This document shows positions 12,401 through 23,212 of a DNA stretch of 64,000 nt, one piece after another. The stretch is from positions 34,021,828 through 34,085,827 of the forward strand of contig NC_079876.1 of NCBI RefSeq assembly GCF_029227915.1, given 5' to 3'. Both the position numbers and the translations under genes were made by a program. Below the pieces are notes generated by a model that saw nothing but the letters and a program-made list of their open reading frames with translations, was not told the DNA's origin and searched no databases. Position 1 is the first letter of the stretch; every line of letters begins with the position of its first letter. Origin of the DNA: Hydractinia symbiolongicarpus (lineage: Eukaryota; Cnidaria; Hydrozoa; Anthoathecata; Hydractiniidae).

Positions 12401-15400
12401 GCTACCACAGCGCCCAGTGTAATCGCTGAGTTCCGGCAATCACGTCAAATTAAGAAGAATGTTATTTCTTGGAGTCCAATTGTCTCACTTTCACATTTAT
12501 AAGGTCACAGTCCATAATCAGGTCAATTAAATCCCACACTCAATCGTTTCACTGTTAAAAGCCATACAACCTAGTAATATCAGAAAAATATCGCTAAATA
12601 CATGTTGGTACGAATATGTGACCCAACCGTTGTAACTCAAATGGATTGACACCGTTAGAAAGTCAATGAAGTGTAGTTCTTGAAACTTTCGCTCTTTCTT
12701 CCGCGCGCGATAACGGATAGGATTGGTCCCACAGTAAAAAACGACTTATTTATCTAAATTTTTAAATAAAGCGCTACCACAACGCCCAGTGTAATCGCTG
12801 ATTTCCGGCAATCACGTCAAATTAAGAAGAATGTTTTTTTCTTGGAGTCCAATTGTCTCATTTATCACATTTATCTTGTCACAGTCCAAAGTTAGTTCAA
12901 TTAAGTCCCACAGTCAATCGTTTCACTGTTAAAAGCGATGCAACCTAGTAATATCAGATAAATATCGCTAAATACATGTTGGTACGAAAATGTGACCCAA
13001 CCGTTGAAAGTCAAACGGACTGACACCGTTAAAAAGTCAATGAAATGTAGTTTTGGAAACTGTCGCTATTTCTTCAGCGCGCCATAACGGCTAGGATTGG
13101 TCCCACAGTAAAAAATAACTTTTTATCTTAATTCTTAAATGAAATGCTACCACAGAGCCCAGTGTAATCGCAGAGTTTCGACAATCATGTCAAATTAAGA
13201 AGAATGTTATTTCCTGGAGTCCATTGTCTCCCTTATCACATCTATCAGGTGACAGTCCAAAGTTAGTTCAATTAAGTCCCATAGTCAATCGTTTCATTGT
13301 TAAAAGCGATGCAACCTAGTAATCTCAGAAAAATATCGCTAAACACATGTTGATATGAATATGTGACCCAACCGTTGAAACTCAAACGGACTGGCACCGT
13401 TAGAAAGTCAATGAAATGTAGTTTTTGAAACTGTTGCTATTTCTTCATTGCGCGATAACGGCAAGGATTGCTCCCACAGTTGAAAATGACTTATTAATCT
13501 AAATCTTTAAATGAAGTGCTACCACAGCGCCCAGTGTAATCGCTGAGTTCCGGCAATCATATCAAGTTAAGAAGAATGTTATTTCTTGGAGTGCAATTTC
13601 CTCATTTATCACATTTATCAGGTCACAGTCCAAAGTTAGTTCAATTAAGTCCTACAATCAATCGTATCACTGTTAAAAGCGATGCAACCTAGTGCTATCA
13701 GATAATTATCGCTAAATACATGTTGGTACGAAAATGTAACCCAACCGTTTAAAGTAAAACGGACTGACACCGTTAAAAAGTCAATGAAATGTAGTTTTGG
13801 AAACTGTAGCTACTTCTTCAGCGCACGATAACGGCTAGGATTGGTCCCACAGTAAAGAACGACTTATTTATCTAATTTTTTAAATGAAGCGCTACCACAA
13901 CGCCCAGTGTAATCGCTGAGTTCCGGCAATCACGTCAAGTTAAGAAGAATGTTATTTCTTGGAGTCCAATTGTCTCACTTATAACATTTATAAGGTCACA
14001 GTTCAAAATCAGTTCAATTATGTGCCACAGTCAATCGTTTTACTGTTAAAAGCCATACAACCTAGTAATATCAGAAAAATATCGCTAAATACATGTTGGT
14101 ACGAATATGTGACCCAACCGTTGTAACTCAAACGGATTAACACCGTTAGAAAGTCAATGAAATGTAGTTTTTGAAACTGTCGCTATTTCTTCAGTGCGCG
14201 ATAACGGATAGGATTGGTCCCACAGAAAAGAACGACTTATTTATCTAAATTTTTAAATGAAGCGCTACCACAGCGCCCAGTGTAATCGCTGATTTGCGGT
14301 AATCACGTCAAATTAAGAAGAATGTTTTTTCTTGGAGTCCAATTGTCTCACTTTCACATTTATAAGGTCACAGTCCATAATCAGTTCAATTAAGTCTCAC
14401 AGTCAATCGTTTCACTGTTAAAAGCCATACAACTTAGTAATACCGAAAAAATATCGCTAAATACATGTTGGTACGAATATGTGACTCAACCGTTGTAATT
14501 CAAACGGATTGATACTGTTAGAAAGTCAATGAAATGTAGTTTTTAAAACTGTCGCTATTTCTTCAGCGCGCGATAACGGCTAGGATTGGTCCCACAGTAA
14601 AGGATAACTTATTTACCTAAACTTTCAAATGAAGCGCTACCACAGCGCCCAGTGTAATCGCTGAGTTCCGGCAATCACGTCAAATTAAGAAGAATATTAT
14701 TTTTTGGAGTCCAATTGTCTCATTTATCACATTTATCAGGTCACAGTCCAAAGTTAGTTCAATTAAGTCCCACAGTCAATCGTTTCACTGTTAAAAGCGA
14801 TGCAACCTAGTAATAGCAGATAAATATAGCTAAATACATGTTGGTACGAAAATATGACCCAACCGTTTAAACTCAAACGGACTGACACCGTTAAAGAGTC
14901 AATGAAATGTAGTTTTTGAAACTGTAGCTACTTTTTCAGCGCGCGATAACGGCTAGGATTGGTCCCACAGTGAAACATGACTTATTTATCTAATTTTTTA
15001 ATTGAAGCGCTACCACAGCGCCCAGTGTAATCGCTGAGTTCCGGCAATCACGTCAAATTAAGAAGAATGTTATTTCTTGGAGTCCAATTGTCTCACTTAT
15101 AACATTTATAAGGTCACAGTCCATAATCAGTTCAATTAAATCCCACAGTCAATCGTTTCACTGTTAAAAACCATACAACCTAGTAATATCAGAAAAATAT
15201 CGCTAAGTACATGTTGGTACGAATATGTGACCCAACCGTTGTAACTCAAACGGATTGACACCGTTAGAACGTCAATGAAGTGTAGTTTTTGAAACTGTCG
15301 CTATTTCTTCAGCGCGCGATAACGGATAGGATTGGTCCCACATTAAACAACGAATTATTTTGTCTAAATTTTTAAATAAAGCCCTACCACAACTCTCAGT

Positions 15401-16499
15401 GTAATCGCTGATTTCCGGCAATCACGTCAAATTAAGAAGAATGTTTTTTCTTGGAGTCCATTTGTGTCATTTATTACATTGATCAGGTCACGGTCCAAAG
15501 TGAGTTCAATTAAGTCCCACAGTCAATCGTTTCACTGTTAAAAGCGATGCAACCTAGTAATATCAGATAAATATCGCTAAATACATGTTGGTACGAAAAT
15601 GTGACCCAACCGTTGAAACTCAAACGGACTGACACCGTTAAAAAGTCAATGAAATGTAGCTTTTGAAGCTGTAGCTACTTCTTCAGCGCGCGATAACGGC
15701 TAGGATTGGTCCCACAGTAAAACTTGACTTATTTATCTAATTTTTTAAATGAAGCGCTACCACAGCTCCCAGTGTAATCGCTGATTTGCGGTAATCTGGT
15801 CAAATTAAGAAGAATGTTATTTCTTGGAGTCCAATTGTCTCACTTTCACATTTATAAGGTCACAGTCCATAATCAGTTCACTTAAGTCTCACAGTCAATC
15901 GTTTCACTGTTAAAAGCCATACAACTTAGTAATACCGAAAAAATATCGCTAAATACATGTTGGTACGAATATGTGACCAAGCCGTTGAAACTGAAACGGA
16001 CTGACACCGTTAGAAAGTCAATGAAATGTAGTTTTTGAAACTATCGCTATTTCTTCAGCGCGCGATAACGGATAGGATTGGTCCCACAGTAAAGAATGAC
16101 TTATTTGTCCAAACTCTTAAATGAAGCGCTACCACAGTGGCCAGTGTAATCGCTGAGCTCCGGCAATCACGTCAAGATTAGAAGAATGTTATTTCCTGGA
16201 GTCCAATTGTCTCATTTTTCACATTTATCAGGTCACAGTCCAAAGTTAGTTCAATTAAGTCCCACAGTCAATCGTTTCATTGTTAAAAGCGATGCAACCT
16301 AGTAATATCAAAAAAATATCGCGAAATACATGTTGGTACGAATATGTGACACAACCGTTGTGAATCAAACGGACTGACACCGTTAAAAAGTCAATGAAAT
16401 GTAGTTTTTGAAGCTGTAGCTACTTCTTCAGCGCGCGATAACGGCTAGGATTGGTCCCACAGTAAAAAATAACTTTTTATCTTAATTCTTAAATGAAAT
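12401..16499. repeat. Diverged, colinear relative of the HOR (precursor block)
   Basis: In order: 12401 (tail like H8), 12773 (like H9), 13146 (like Lb), 13518 (like H1: GGAGTGCAATTTCCTC, AATGTAACCC), 13891 (like H2: CAATTATGTGCC, CGTTTTACTG), 14264 (no HOR equivalent), 14636 (like H3: AATAGCAGATAAATATAGC), 15009 (like H4: GCTAAGTACATG, TTATTTTGTC), 15383 (front like H5: AGCCCTACCACAACTCTC), 15756 (back half like H6: GACCAAGCCG, AAACTATCGC), 16128 (like H7: TTATTTCCTGG, GTGAATC). The HOR H2 ends with the tail of monomer 14264 (AAAGGATGACTTATTTACC), as if the two had been fused with loss of one monomer. Differences from the HOR copies are more numerous than between HOR units. Confidence 0.75.
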
Positions 16500-17660
16500 G
16501 CTACCACAGAGCCCAGTGTAATCGCAGAGTTTCGACAATCATGTCAAATTAAGAAGAATGTTATTTCTTGGAGTCCAATTGTCTCCCTTATCACATTTAT
16601 CAGGTGACAGTCCAAAGTTAGTTCAATTAAGTCCCATAGTCAATCGTTTCATTGTTAAAAGCGATGCAACCTAGTAATCTCAGAAAAATATCGCTAAACA
16701 CATGTTGATATGAATATGTGACCCAACCGTTGAAACTCAAACGGACTGGCACCGTTAGAAAGTCAATGAAATGTAGTTTTTGAAACTGTCGCTATTTCTT
16801 CATTGCGCGATAACGGCAAGGACTGCTCCCACAGTTGAAAATGACTTATTAATCTAAATTTTTAAATGAAGTGCTACCACAGCGCCCAGTGTAATCGCTG
16901 AGTTCCGGCAATCATGTCAAGTAAAGAAGAATGTTATTTCTTGGAGTGCAATTTCCTCATTTATCACTTTTATCAGGTCACAGTCCAAAGTTAGTTCAAT
17001 TAATTCCTACAGTCAATCGTTTCACTGTTAAAAGCGATGCAACCTAGTACTATCAGATAAATATCGCTAAATACATGTTGGTACGAAAATGTAACCCAAC
17101 CGTTTAAACTCAAACGGACTGACACCGTTAAAAAGTCAATGAAATGTAGTTTTGGAAACTGTAGCTACTTCTTCAGCGCACGATAACGGCTAGGATTGGT
17201 CCCACAGTAAAGAACGACTTATTTATCTAATTTTTAAATGAAGCGCTACCACAACGCCCAGTGTAATCGCTGAGTTCCGGCAATCACGTCAAGTTAAGAA
17301 GAATGTTATTTCTTGGAGTCCAATTGTCTCACTTATAACATTTATAAGGTCACAGTTCAAAATCAGTTCAATTATGTGCCACAGTCAATCGTTTTACTGT
17401 TAAAAGCCATACAACCTAGTAATATCAGAAAAATATCGCTAAATACATGTTGGTACGAATATGTGACCCAACCGTTGTAACTCAAACGGATTAACACCGT
17501 TAGAAAGTCAATGAAATGTAGTTTTTGAAACTGTCGCTATTTCTTCAGCGCGCGATAACGGATAGGATTGGTCCCACAGTAAAGGATGACTTATTTACCT
17601 AAACTTTCAAATGAAGCGCTACCACAGCGCCCAGTGTAATCGCTGAGTTCCGGCAATCAC
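16171..17660. repeat. Four-monomer block, copy 1 of a 1,490-base tandem duplication
   Basis: Covers most of La (start 16128), then Lb (16500), H1-type (16873), H2-type (17245) and the first 43 bases of the next monomer (17618). It matches 17661-19150 wherever I compared lines. La is marked by GTCAAGATTAG and TTATTTCCTGG; Lb by CAGAGTTTCGACAATC, CTCCCTTATC and GGCAAGGACTGCTCC. Confidence 0.9.
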
Positions 17661-18362
17661 GTCAAGATTAGAAGAATGTTATTTCCTGGAGTCCAATTGT
17701 CTCATTTTTCACATTTATCAGGTCACAGTCCAAAGTTAGTTCAATTAAGTCCCACAGTCAATCGTTTCATTGTTAAAAGCGATGCAACCTAGTAATATCA
17801 AAAAAATATCGCGAAATACATGTTGGTACGAATATGTGACACAACCGTTGTGAATCAAACGGACTGACACCGTTAAAAAGTCAATGAAATGTAGTTTTTG
17901 AAGCTGTAGCTACTTCTTCAGCGCGCGATAACGGCTAGGATTGGTCCCACAGTAAAAAATAACTTTTTATCTTAATTCTTAAATGAAATGCTACCACAGA
18001 GCCCAGTGTAATCGCAGAGTTTCGACAATCATGTCAAATTAAGAAGAATGTTATTTCTTGGAGTCCAATTGTCTCCCTTATCACATTTATCAGGTGACAG
18101 TCCAAAGTTAGTTCAATTAAGTCCCATAGTCAATCGTTTCATTGTTAAAAGCGATGCAACCTAGTAATCTCAGAAAAATATCGCTAAACACATGTTGATA
18201 TGAATATGTGACCCAACCGTTGAAACTCAAACGGACTGGCACCGTTAGAAAGTCAATGAAATGTAGTTTTTGAAACTGTCGCTATTTCTTCATTGCGCGA
18301 TAACGGCAAGGACTGCTCCCACAGTTGAAAATGACTTATTAATCTAAATTTTTAAATGAAGT

Positions 18363-18734
18363 GCTACCACAGCGCCCAGTGTAATCGCTGAGTTCCGGCA
18401 ATCATGTCAAGTAAAGAAGAATGTTATTTCTTGGAGTGCAATTTCCTCATTTATCACTTTTATCAGGTCACAGTCCAAAGTTAGTTCAATTAATTCCTAC
18501 AGTCAATCGTTTCACTGTTAAAAGCGATGCAACCTAGTACTATCAGATAAATATCGCTAAATACATGTTGGTACGAAAATGTAACCCAACCGTTTAAACT
18601 CAAACGGACTGACACCGTTAAAAAGTCAATGAAATGTAGTTTTGGAAACTGTAGCTACTTCTTCAGCGCACGATAACGGCTAGGATTGGTCCCACAGTAA
18701 AGAACGACTTATTTATCTAATTTTTAAATGAAGC
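18363..18734 (+). repeat. HOR monomer H1
   Basis: Diagnostic: GTGCTACCAC start, GGAGTGCAATTTCCTC, CACTTTTATCAGG, ATTCCTACAG, TAGTACTATCAG, AATGTAACCCAACCGTTT, TTTTGGAAACTGTAGC and CAGCGCACG. H1 after Lb or the H12/Lb hybrid has TCAAGTAAAG (16873, 18363, 29185, 34784). H1 after H14-type monomers has TCAAGTTAAG (23586, 41126, 46350). This linkage shows which monomer took part in each joint. Confidence 0.85.
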
Positions 18735-19107
18735 GCTACCACAACGCCCAGTGTAATCGCTGAGTTCCGGCAATCACGTCAAGTTAAGAAGAATGTTATT
18801 TCTTGGAGTCCAATTGTCTCACTTATAACATTTATAAGGTCACAGTTCAAAATCAGTTCAATTATGTGCCACAGTCAATCGTTTTACTGTTAAAAGCCAT
18901 ACAACCTAGTAATATCAGAAAAATATCGCTAAATACATGTTGGTACGAATATGTGACCCAACCGTTGTAACTCAAACGGATTAACACCGTTAGAAAGTCA
19001 ATGAAATGTAGTTTTTGAAACTGTCGCTATTTCTTCAGCGCGCGATAACGGATAGGATTGGTCCCACAGTAAAGGATGACTTATTTACCTAAACTTTCAA
19101 ATGAAGC
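18735..19107 (+). repeat. HOR monomer H2
   Basis: Diagnostic: ACAACGCCCAG, CACGTCAAGTTAAG, CACTTATAACATTTATAAGG, CAGTTCAAAATCAG, ATTATGTGCC, CGTTTTACTG, GGATTAACACC, and the tail AAAGGATGACTTATTTACC. Body resembles flank monomer 13891, tail resembles flank monomer 14264, so H2 is probably a fusion of two ancestral monomers. Confidence 0.8.
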
Positions 19108-19480
19108 GCTACCACAGCGCCCAGTGTAATCGCTGAGTTCCGGCAATCACGTCAAATTAAGAAGAATATTATTTCTTGGAGTCCAATTGTCTCATTTATC
19201 ACATTTATCAGGTCACAGTCCAAAGTTAGTTCAATTAAGTCCCACAGTCAATCGTTTCACTGTTAAAAGCGATGCAACCTAGTAATAGCAGATAAATATA
19301 GCTAAATACATGTTGGTAAGAAAATATGACCCAACCGTTTAAACTCAAACGGACTGACACCGTTAAAGAGTCAATGAAATGTAGTTTTTGAAACTGTAGC
19401 TACTTCTTCAGCGCGCGATAACGGCTAGGATTGGTCCCACAGTGAAACATGACTTATTTATCTAATTTTTTAAATGAAGC
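19108..19480 (+). repeat. HOR monomer H3
   Basis: Diagnostic: AAGAATATTATTTC, AATAGCAGATAAATATAGC, AAATATGACCC, AACCGTTTAAACTC, TTAAAGAGTCAATG, ACAGTGAAACATGAC. The unit-4 copy (35529) has GAATGTTATTTC at the first site. The four-base run TAGC replaces TCGC in the otherwise conserved TATCGCTAAA word. Relative in the left flank: 14636. Confidence 0.8.
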
Positions 19481-19854
19481 GCTACCACAGCGCCCAGTGT
19501 AATCGCTGAGTTCCGGCAATCACGTCAAATTAAGAAGAATGTTATTTCTTGGAGTCCAATTGTCTCACTTATAACATTTATAAGGTCACAGTCCATAATC
19601 AGTTCAATTAAATCCCACAGTCAATCGTTCCACTGTTAAAAACCATACAACCTAGTAATATCAGAAAAATATCGCTAAGTACATGTTGGTACGAATATGT
19701 GACCCAACCGTTGTAACTCAAACGGATTGCCACCGTTAGAACGTCAATGAAGTGTAGTTTTTGAAACTGTCGCTATTTCTTCAGCGCGTGATAACGGATA
19801 GGATTGGTCCCACAGTAAACAACGAATTATTTTGTCTAAATTTTTAAATAAAGC
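19481..19854 (+). repeat. HOR monomer H4
   Basis: Diagnostic: CAGTCCATAATCAG, TTAAATCCCACAG, CGTTCCACTG, AAAAACCATACAACC, GCTAAGTACATG, GGATTGCCACC, GAACGTCAATGAAGTG, CAGCGCGTGATAACGG, tail ACAACGAATTATTTTGTC. It is 374 bases long in five units and 373 in unit 6, where ACCACAGCGCCC has become ACCACTCGCCC. Relative in the left flank: 15009. Confidence 0.8.
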
Positions 19855-20227
19855 CCTACCACAACTCTCAGTGTAATCGCTGATTTCCGGCAATCACGTC
19901 AAATTAAGAAGAATGTTTTTTCTTGGAGTCCATTTGTGTCATTTATTACATTGATCAGGTCACGGTCCAAAGTGAGTTCAATTAAGTCCCACAGTTAATC
20001 GTTTCACTGTTAAAAGCGATGCAACCTAGTAATCTCAGAAAAATATCGCTGAACACATGTTGATATGAATATGTGACCCAACCGTTGAAACTCAAACGGA
20101 CTGGCACCGTTAGAAAGTCAATAAAATGTAGTTTTTGAGACTGTCGCTATTTCTTCATTGCCCGATAACGGCTAGGATTGCTCCCACAGTTGAAAATGAC
20201 TTATTAATCTAAACTTTCAAATGAAGC
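19855..20227 (+). repeat. HOR monomer H5
   Basis: Diagnostic: AAGCCCTACCACAACTCTC (the usual GCGCT start is lost), CCATTTGTGTCATTTATTAC, CACGGTCCAAAGTGAG, CACAGTTAATCG, GCTGAACACATG, AATAAAATGTAG, GAGACTGTCGC, CATTGCCCGATAACGG. The front half matches flank monomer 15383, the back half does not, so H5 is itself a composite. Confidence 0.8.
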
Positions 20228-20600
20228 GCTACCACAGCGCCCAGTGTAATCGCTGGGTTCCGGCAATCACGTCAAATTAAGAGGAATGTTATTTATTGGA
20301 GTCCAAATGTCTCATTTATCACATTTATCAGGTCACAGTCCAAAGTTAGTTCAATTAAACCCAACAGTCAATCGGTTCATAGTTAAAAGCAATGCAACCT
20401 AGTAATATCAGAAAAATATCGCTAAATACATGTTGGTACGAATATGTGACCAAGCCGTTGAAACTGAAACGGACTGACACCGTTAGAAAGTCAATGAAAT
20501 GTAGTTTTTGAAACTATCGCTATTTCTTCAGCGCGCGATAACGGATAGGATTGGTCCCACAGTAAAGAATGACTTATTTGTCCAAACTCTTGAATGAAGC
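20228..20600 (+). repeat. HOR monomer H6
   Basis: Diagnostic: CGCTGGGTTCC, AAGAGGAATGTTATTTATTG, TTAAACCCAACAG, CAATCGGTTCATAG, AAAAGCAATGC, GACCAAGCCGTTG, CTGAAACGG, AAACTATCGC, tail TTGTCCAAACTCTTGAATG. The last half resembles flank monomer 15756. It occurs twice in units 2 and 3. Confidence 0.8.
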
Positions 20601-20975
20601 GCTACCACAGCGGCCAGTGTAATCGCTGAGCTCCGGCAATTACGTCAAGATAAGAAGAATGTTATTTCCTGGAGTCCAATTGTCTCATTTTTCACATTTA
20701 TCAGGTCACAGTCCAAAGTTAGTTCAATTAAGTCCCACAGTCAATCGTTTCATTGTTAAAAGCGATGCAACCTAGTAATCTCAAAAAAATATCGCGAAAT
20801 ACATGTTGGTACGAATATGTGACACAACCGTTGTGAATCAAACGGACTGACACCGTTAGAAAGTCAATGAAATGTAGTTCTTGAAACTGTCGCTATTTCT
20901 TCAGCGTGCGATAACGGCTAGGATTGGTTCCAAAATATTAAAACGACTTTTTTCATCTTAATTCTTAAATGAAGT
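20601..20975 (+). repeat. HOR monomer H7
   Basis: Diagnostic: CACAGCGGCCAG, GAGCTCCGGCAATTACG, CAAGATAAGAAG, TTATTTCCTGG, TCTCAAAAAAATATCGCG, TTGTGAATC, TAGTTCTTGAAAC, CAGCGTGCG, tail TTCCAAAATATTAAAACG. At 375 bases it is the longest HOR monomer, because of its tail. Related to La. Confidence 0.8.
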
Positions 20976-21348
20976 GCTACCACAGAGCCCAGTATAATCG
21001 CTGAGTTTCGGCAATCATGTCAAATTAAGAAGAATGTTATTTCTTGGAGTCCAATTTTCTCCTTCATCACATTTATCAGGTGACAGTCCAAAGTTAGTTC
21101 AATTAAGTCCCATAGTCAATCATTTCATTGTTAAAAGCCATACAACCTAGTAATATTAGAAAAATATCGCTAAATACAAGTTGGTACGAATATGTGACCC
21201 AACCGTTGTAACTCAAACGGATTGACACCGTTAGAAAGTCAATGAAATATAGTTTTTGAAAGTGTCGCTATTTCTTCAGCGCGCGATAACGGATAGGATT
21301 GGTCCCACAGTAAAAAACGTCTTATTTATCTAAATTTTTAAATAAAGC
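20976..21348 (+). repeat. HOR monomer H8
   Basis: Diagnostic: GAGCCCAGTATAATCG, CAATTTTCTCCTTCATC, GTCAATCATTTCATTG, AAGCCATACAACC, AATATTAGAAAAATATC, TACAAGTTGG, AAATATAGTTTTTG, AAAGTGTCGC, tail AACGTCTTATTT. Full-length H8 is found only in units 1, 4 and 6 (20976, 37397, 48962). Units 2, 3 and 5 carry the H8/H10 hybrid instead. Confidence 0.8.
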
Positions 21349-21720
21349 GCTACCACAACGCCCAGCGTAATCGCTGATTTCCGGCAATCACGTCAAATTA
21401 AGAAGAATGTTTTTTCTTGGAGTCCATATGTGTCATTTATCACATTGATCAGGTCACGGTCCAAAGTTAGTTCAACTAAGTCCCACAGTCAATCGTTTCA
21501 CTGTTTAAAGCGATGCAACCTAGTAATATCAGATAAATGTCGCTAAATACATGTTGGTACGAAAATGTGACCCAACCGTTGAAAGTCAAACGGATTGACA
21601 CCGTTAAAAAGTCAATGAAATGTAGTTTTTGAAACTGTCGCTATTTGTTCAGCGCGCGATAACGGCTAGGATTGGTCCCACAGTAAAAAAAGACTTTTTA
21701 TCTTAATTCTTAAATGAAAT
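21349..21720 (+). repeat. HOR monomer H9
   Basis: Diagnostic: ACAACGCCCAGCG, GATTTCCGG, GTCCATATGTGTC, ACATTGATCAGG, CACGGTCC, CAACTAAGTCCC, CTGTTTAAAGCG, AAATGTCGC, TGAAAGTCAAACGGATTG, ATTTGTTCAGC. Present in units 1, 4 and 6 (21349, 37770, 49335), lost with the H8/H10 joint in units 2, 3 and 5. Relatives in both flanks: 12773 and 52688. Confidence 0.8.
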
Positions 21721-22093
21721 GCTACCACAGAGCCCAGTGTAATCGCTGAGTTTCGGCAATCATGTCAAATTAAGAAGAATGTTGTTTCTTGGAGTCCAAT
21801 TGTCTCCTTTATCACATTTATCAGGTGACAGTCCAAAGTTAGTTCAATTAAGTCCCATAGTCAAACGTTTCATTGTTAAAAGCGATGCAACCTAGTAATC
21901 TCAGAAAAATATCGTTGAACACATGTTGATATGAATATGTGACCCAACCGTTGAAACTCAAACGGACTGGCACCGTTAGATAGTCAATGAAATGTAGTTT
22001 TTGAAACTGTCGCTATTTCTTCATTGCGCGATAACGGCTAGGATTGCTCCCACAGTTGAAAATGACTTATTAATCTAAATTTTTAAATGAAGC
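21721..22093 (+). repeat. HOR monomer H10
   Basis: Diagnostic: AAATGCTACCACAGAGCCC, GAATGTTGTTTC, GTCTCCTTTATC, CAGGTGACAG, CCCATAGTCAAACG, GAACACATGTTGATATG, TTAGATAGTCAATG, CATTGCGCGATAACGG. H10 and Lb are sister types. A flank relative is 53061, whose last third carries an 18-base deletion. Confidence 0.8.
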
Positions 22094-22466
22094 GCTACCA
22101 CAGCGCCCAGTGTAATCGCTGAGCTCGGGTAATCATGTCAAGTTAAGAAGAATGTTATTTCTTGGAGTCCAATTGTCTCATTTATCACATTTATAAGGTC
22201 ACAGTCCAAAGTTAGTTCAATTAAGTTCCACAGTCAATCGTTTCATTGTTAAAAGCGATGCAACCTAGTAATCTCAGAAAAATATCGCTAAACACATGCT
22301 GATACGAATATGTGTCCCAACCGTTGAAACTCAAACGGACAGGCACCGTTAGAAAGTCAATGAAATGTAGTTTTTGAAACTGTCGCTATTTCTTCTGCGC
22401 GCGATAACGGATAGGATTGGTCCCACAGTAAAAAACGACTTATTTATCTAAATTTTTAAATAAAGC
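22094..22466 (+). repeat. HOR monomer H11
   Basis: Diagnostic: GAGCTCGGGTAATCATG, TCAAGTTAAG, TTATAAGGTCACAG, TTAAGTTCCACAG, CACATGCTGATACG, ATGTGTCCCAACC, GGACAGGC, TTCTGCGCGCG, ATAACGGATAGG, tail AAAAAACGACTTATTT. It appears in every unit, twice in units 2, 3 and 4. The GTCCC in place of GACCC is shared with H13 and H14. Confidence 0.8.
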
Positions 22467-22839
22467 GCTACCACAACGCCCAGTGTAATCGCTGATTTCT
22501 GGCAATCACGTCAAATTAAGATGAATGTTGTTTCTTTGAGTCCAATTGTCTCCTTTATCACATTTATCAGGTGACAGTCCAAAGTTAGTTCAATTAAGTC
22601 CCATAGTCAAACGTTTCATTGTTAAAAGCGATGCAACCTAGTAATCTCAGAAAAATATCGCTGAAGACATGTTGATATGAATATGTGACCCAACCGTTGA
22701 AACTCAAACGGACTGGCACCGTTAGAAAGTCAATGAAATGTAGTTTTTGAAACTGTCCCTACTTCTTCATTGCGCGATAACGGCTAGGATTGCTCCCACA
22801 GTTGAAAATGACTTATTAATCTAAATTTTTAAATGAAGC
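22467..22839 (+). repeat. HOR monomer H12
   Basis: Diagnostic: GATTTCTGGC, AAGATGAATGTTGTTTC, TTTGAGTCC, CCCATAGTCAAACG, GCTGAAGACATG, AAACTGTCCCTACTTC. The GAAGACATG word makes it easy to spot in hybrids. In units 2 and 3 it never occurs intact, only as H12/H5 and H12/Lb. Confidence 0.8.
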
Positions 22840-23212
22840 GCTACCACAGCGCCCAGTGTAATCGCTGAGGTCGGGCAATCATGTCAAATTAAGAAGAATG
22901 TTATTTCTTGGAGTCCAATTGTCTCATTTATCACATTTATAAGGTCACAGTCCAAAGTTAGTTCAATTAAGTTCCACAGTCAATCGTTTCATTGTTAAAA
23001 GCGATGCAACCTAGTAATCTCAGAAAAATATCGCTAAACACATGCTGATACGAATATGTGTCCCAACCGTTGAAACTCAAACGGACTGGCACCGTTAGAA
23101 AGTCAATGAAATGTAGTTTTTGAAACTGTCGCTATTTCTTCATTGCGCGATAACGGCTAGGATTGCTCCCACAGTTGAAAATGACTTATTAATCTAAATT
23201 TTTAAATGAAGC
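22840..23212 (+). repeat. HOR monomer H13
   Basis: Diagnostic: GAGGTCGGGCAATCATG, TTATAAGGTCACAG, TTAAGTTCCACAG, CACATGCTGATACG, ATGTGTCCC, GGACTGGC, CATTGCGCG. Very close to H11, from which it differs mainly at its start and last third. H11 and H13 probably arose by local duplication. Confidence 0.8.

Larger units (their letters stand above)
1..16127. repeat. Left flank: heterogeneous older monomers without a long HOR
   Basis: Monomer starts: 11, 383, 756, 1128, 1500, 1872, 2245, 2618, 2991, 3364, 3737, 4110, 4484, 4856, 5231, 5603, 5976, 6351, 6723, 7096, 7468, 7841, 8213, 8586, 8959, 9332, 9704, 10076, 10448, 10820, 11193, 11656, 12028, 12401, 12773, 13146, 13518, 13891, 14264, 14636, 15009, 15383, 15756. 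Neighbours differ by many substitutions, and different tail and block variants are shuffled between monomers. Similar monomers recur only over short spans: one-, two-, three-, four-, five- and six-monomer steps in different places, listed separately. No unit extends across the flank. This patchwork is what repeated small unequal exchanges leave behind. Confidence 0.85.
17661..19150. repeat. Four-monomer block, copy 2 of the 1,490-base tandem duplication
   Basis: Monomer starts 17618, 17990, 18363, 18735, then 43 bases of 19108. The first monomer begins like H3 (GAGTTCCGGCAATCAC) and switches to the La type at about 17660, which is the recombination joint. Copy 1 begins instead with GAGCTCCGG. 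After 19150 the sequence continues as H3 (GTCAAATTAAG), ending the match. Absence of visible differences between copies implies a very recent duplication or an assembly duplication. Confidence 0.9.
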
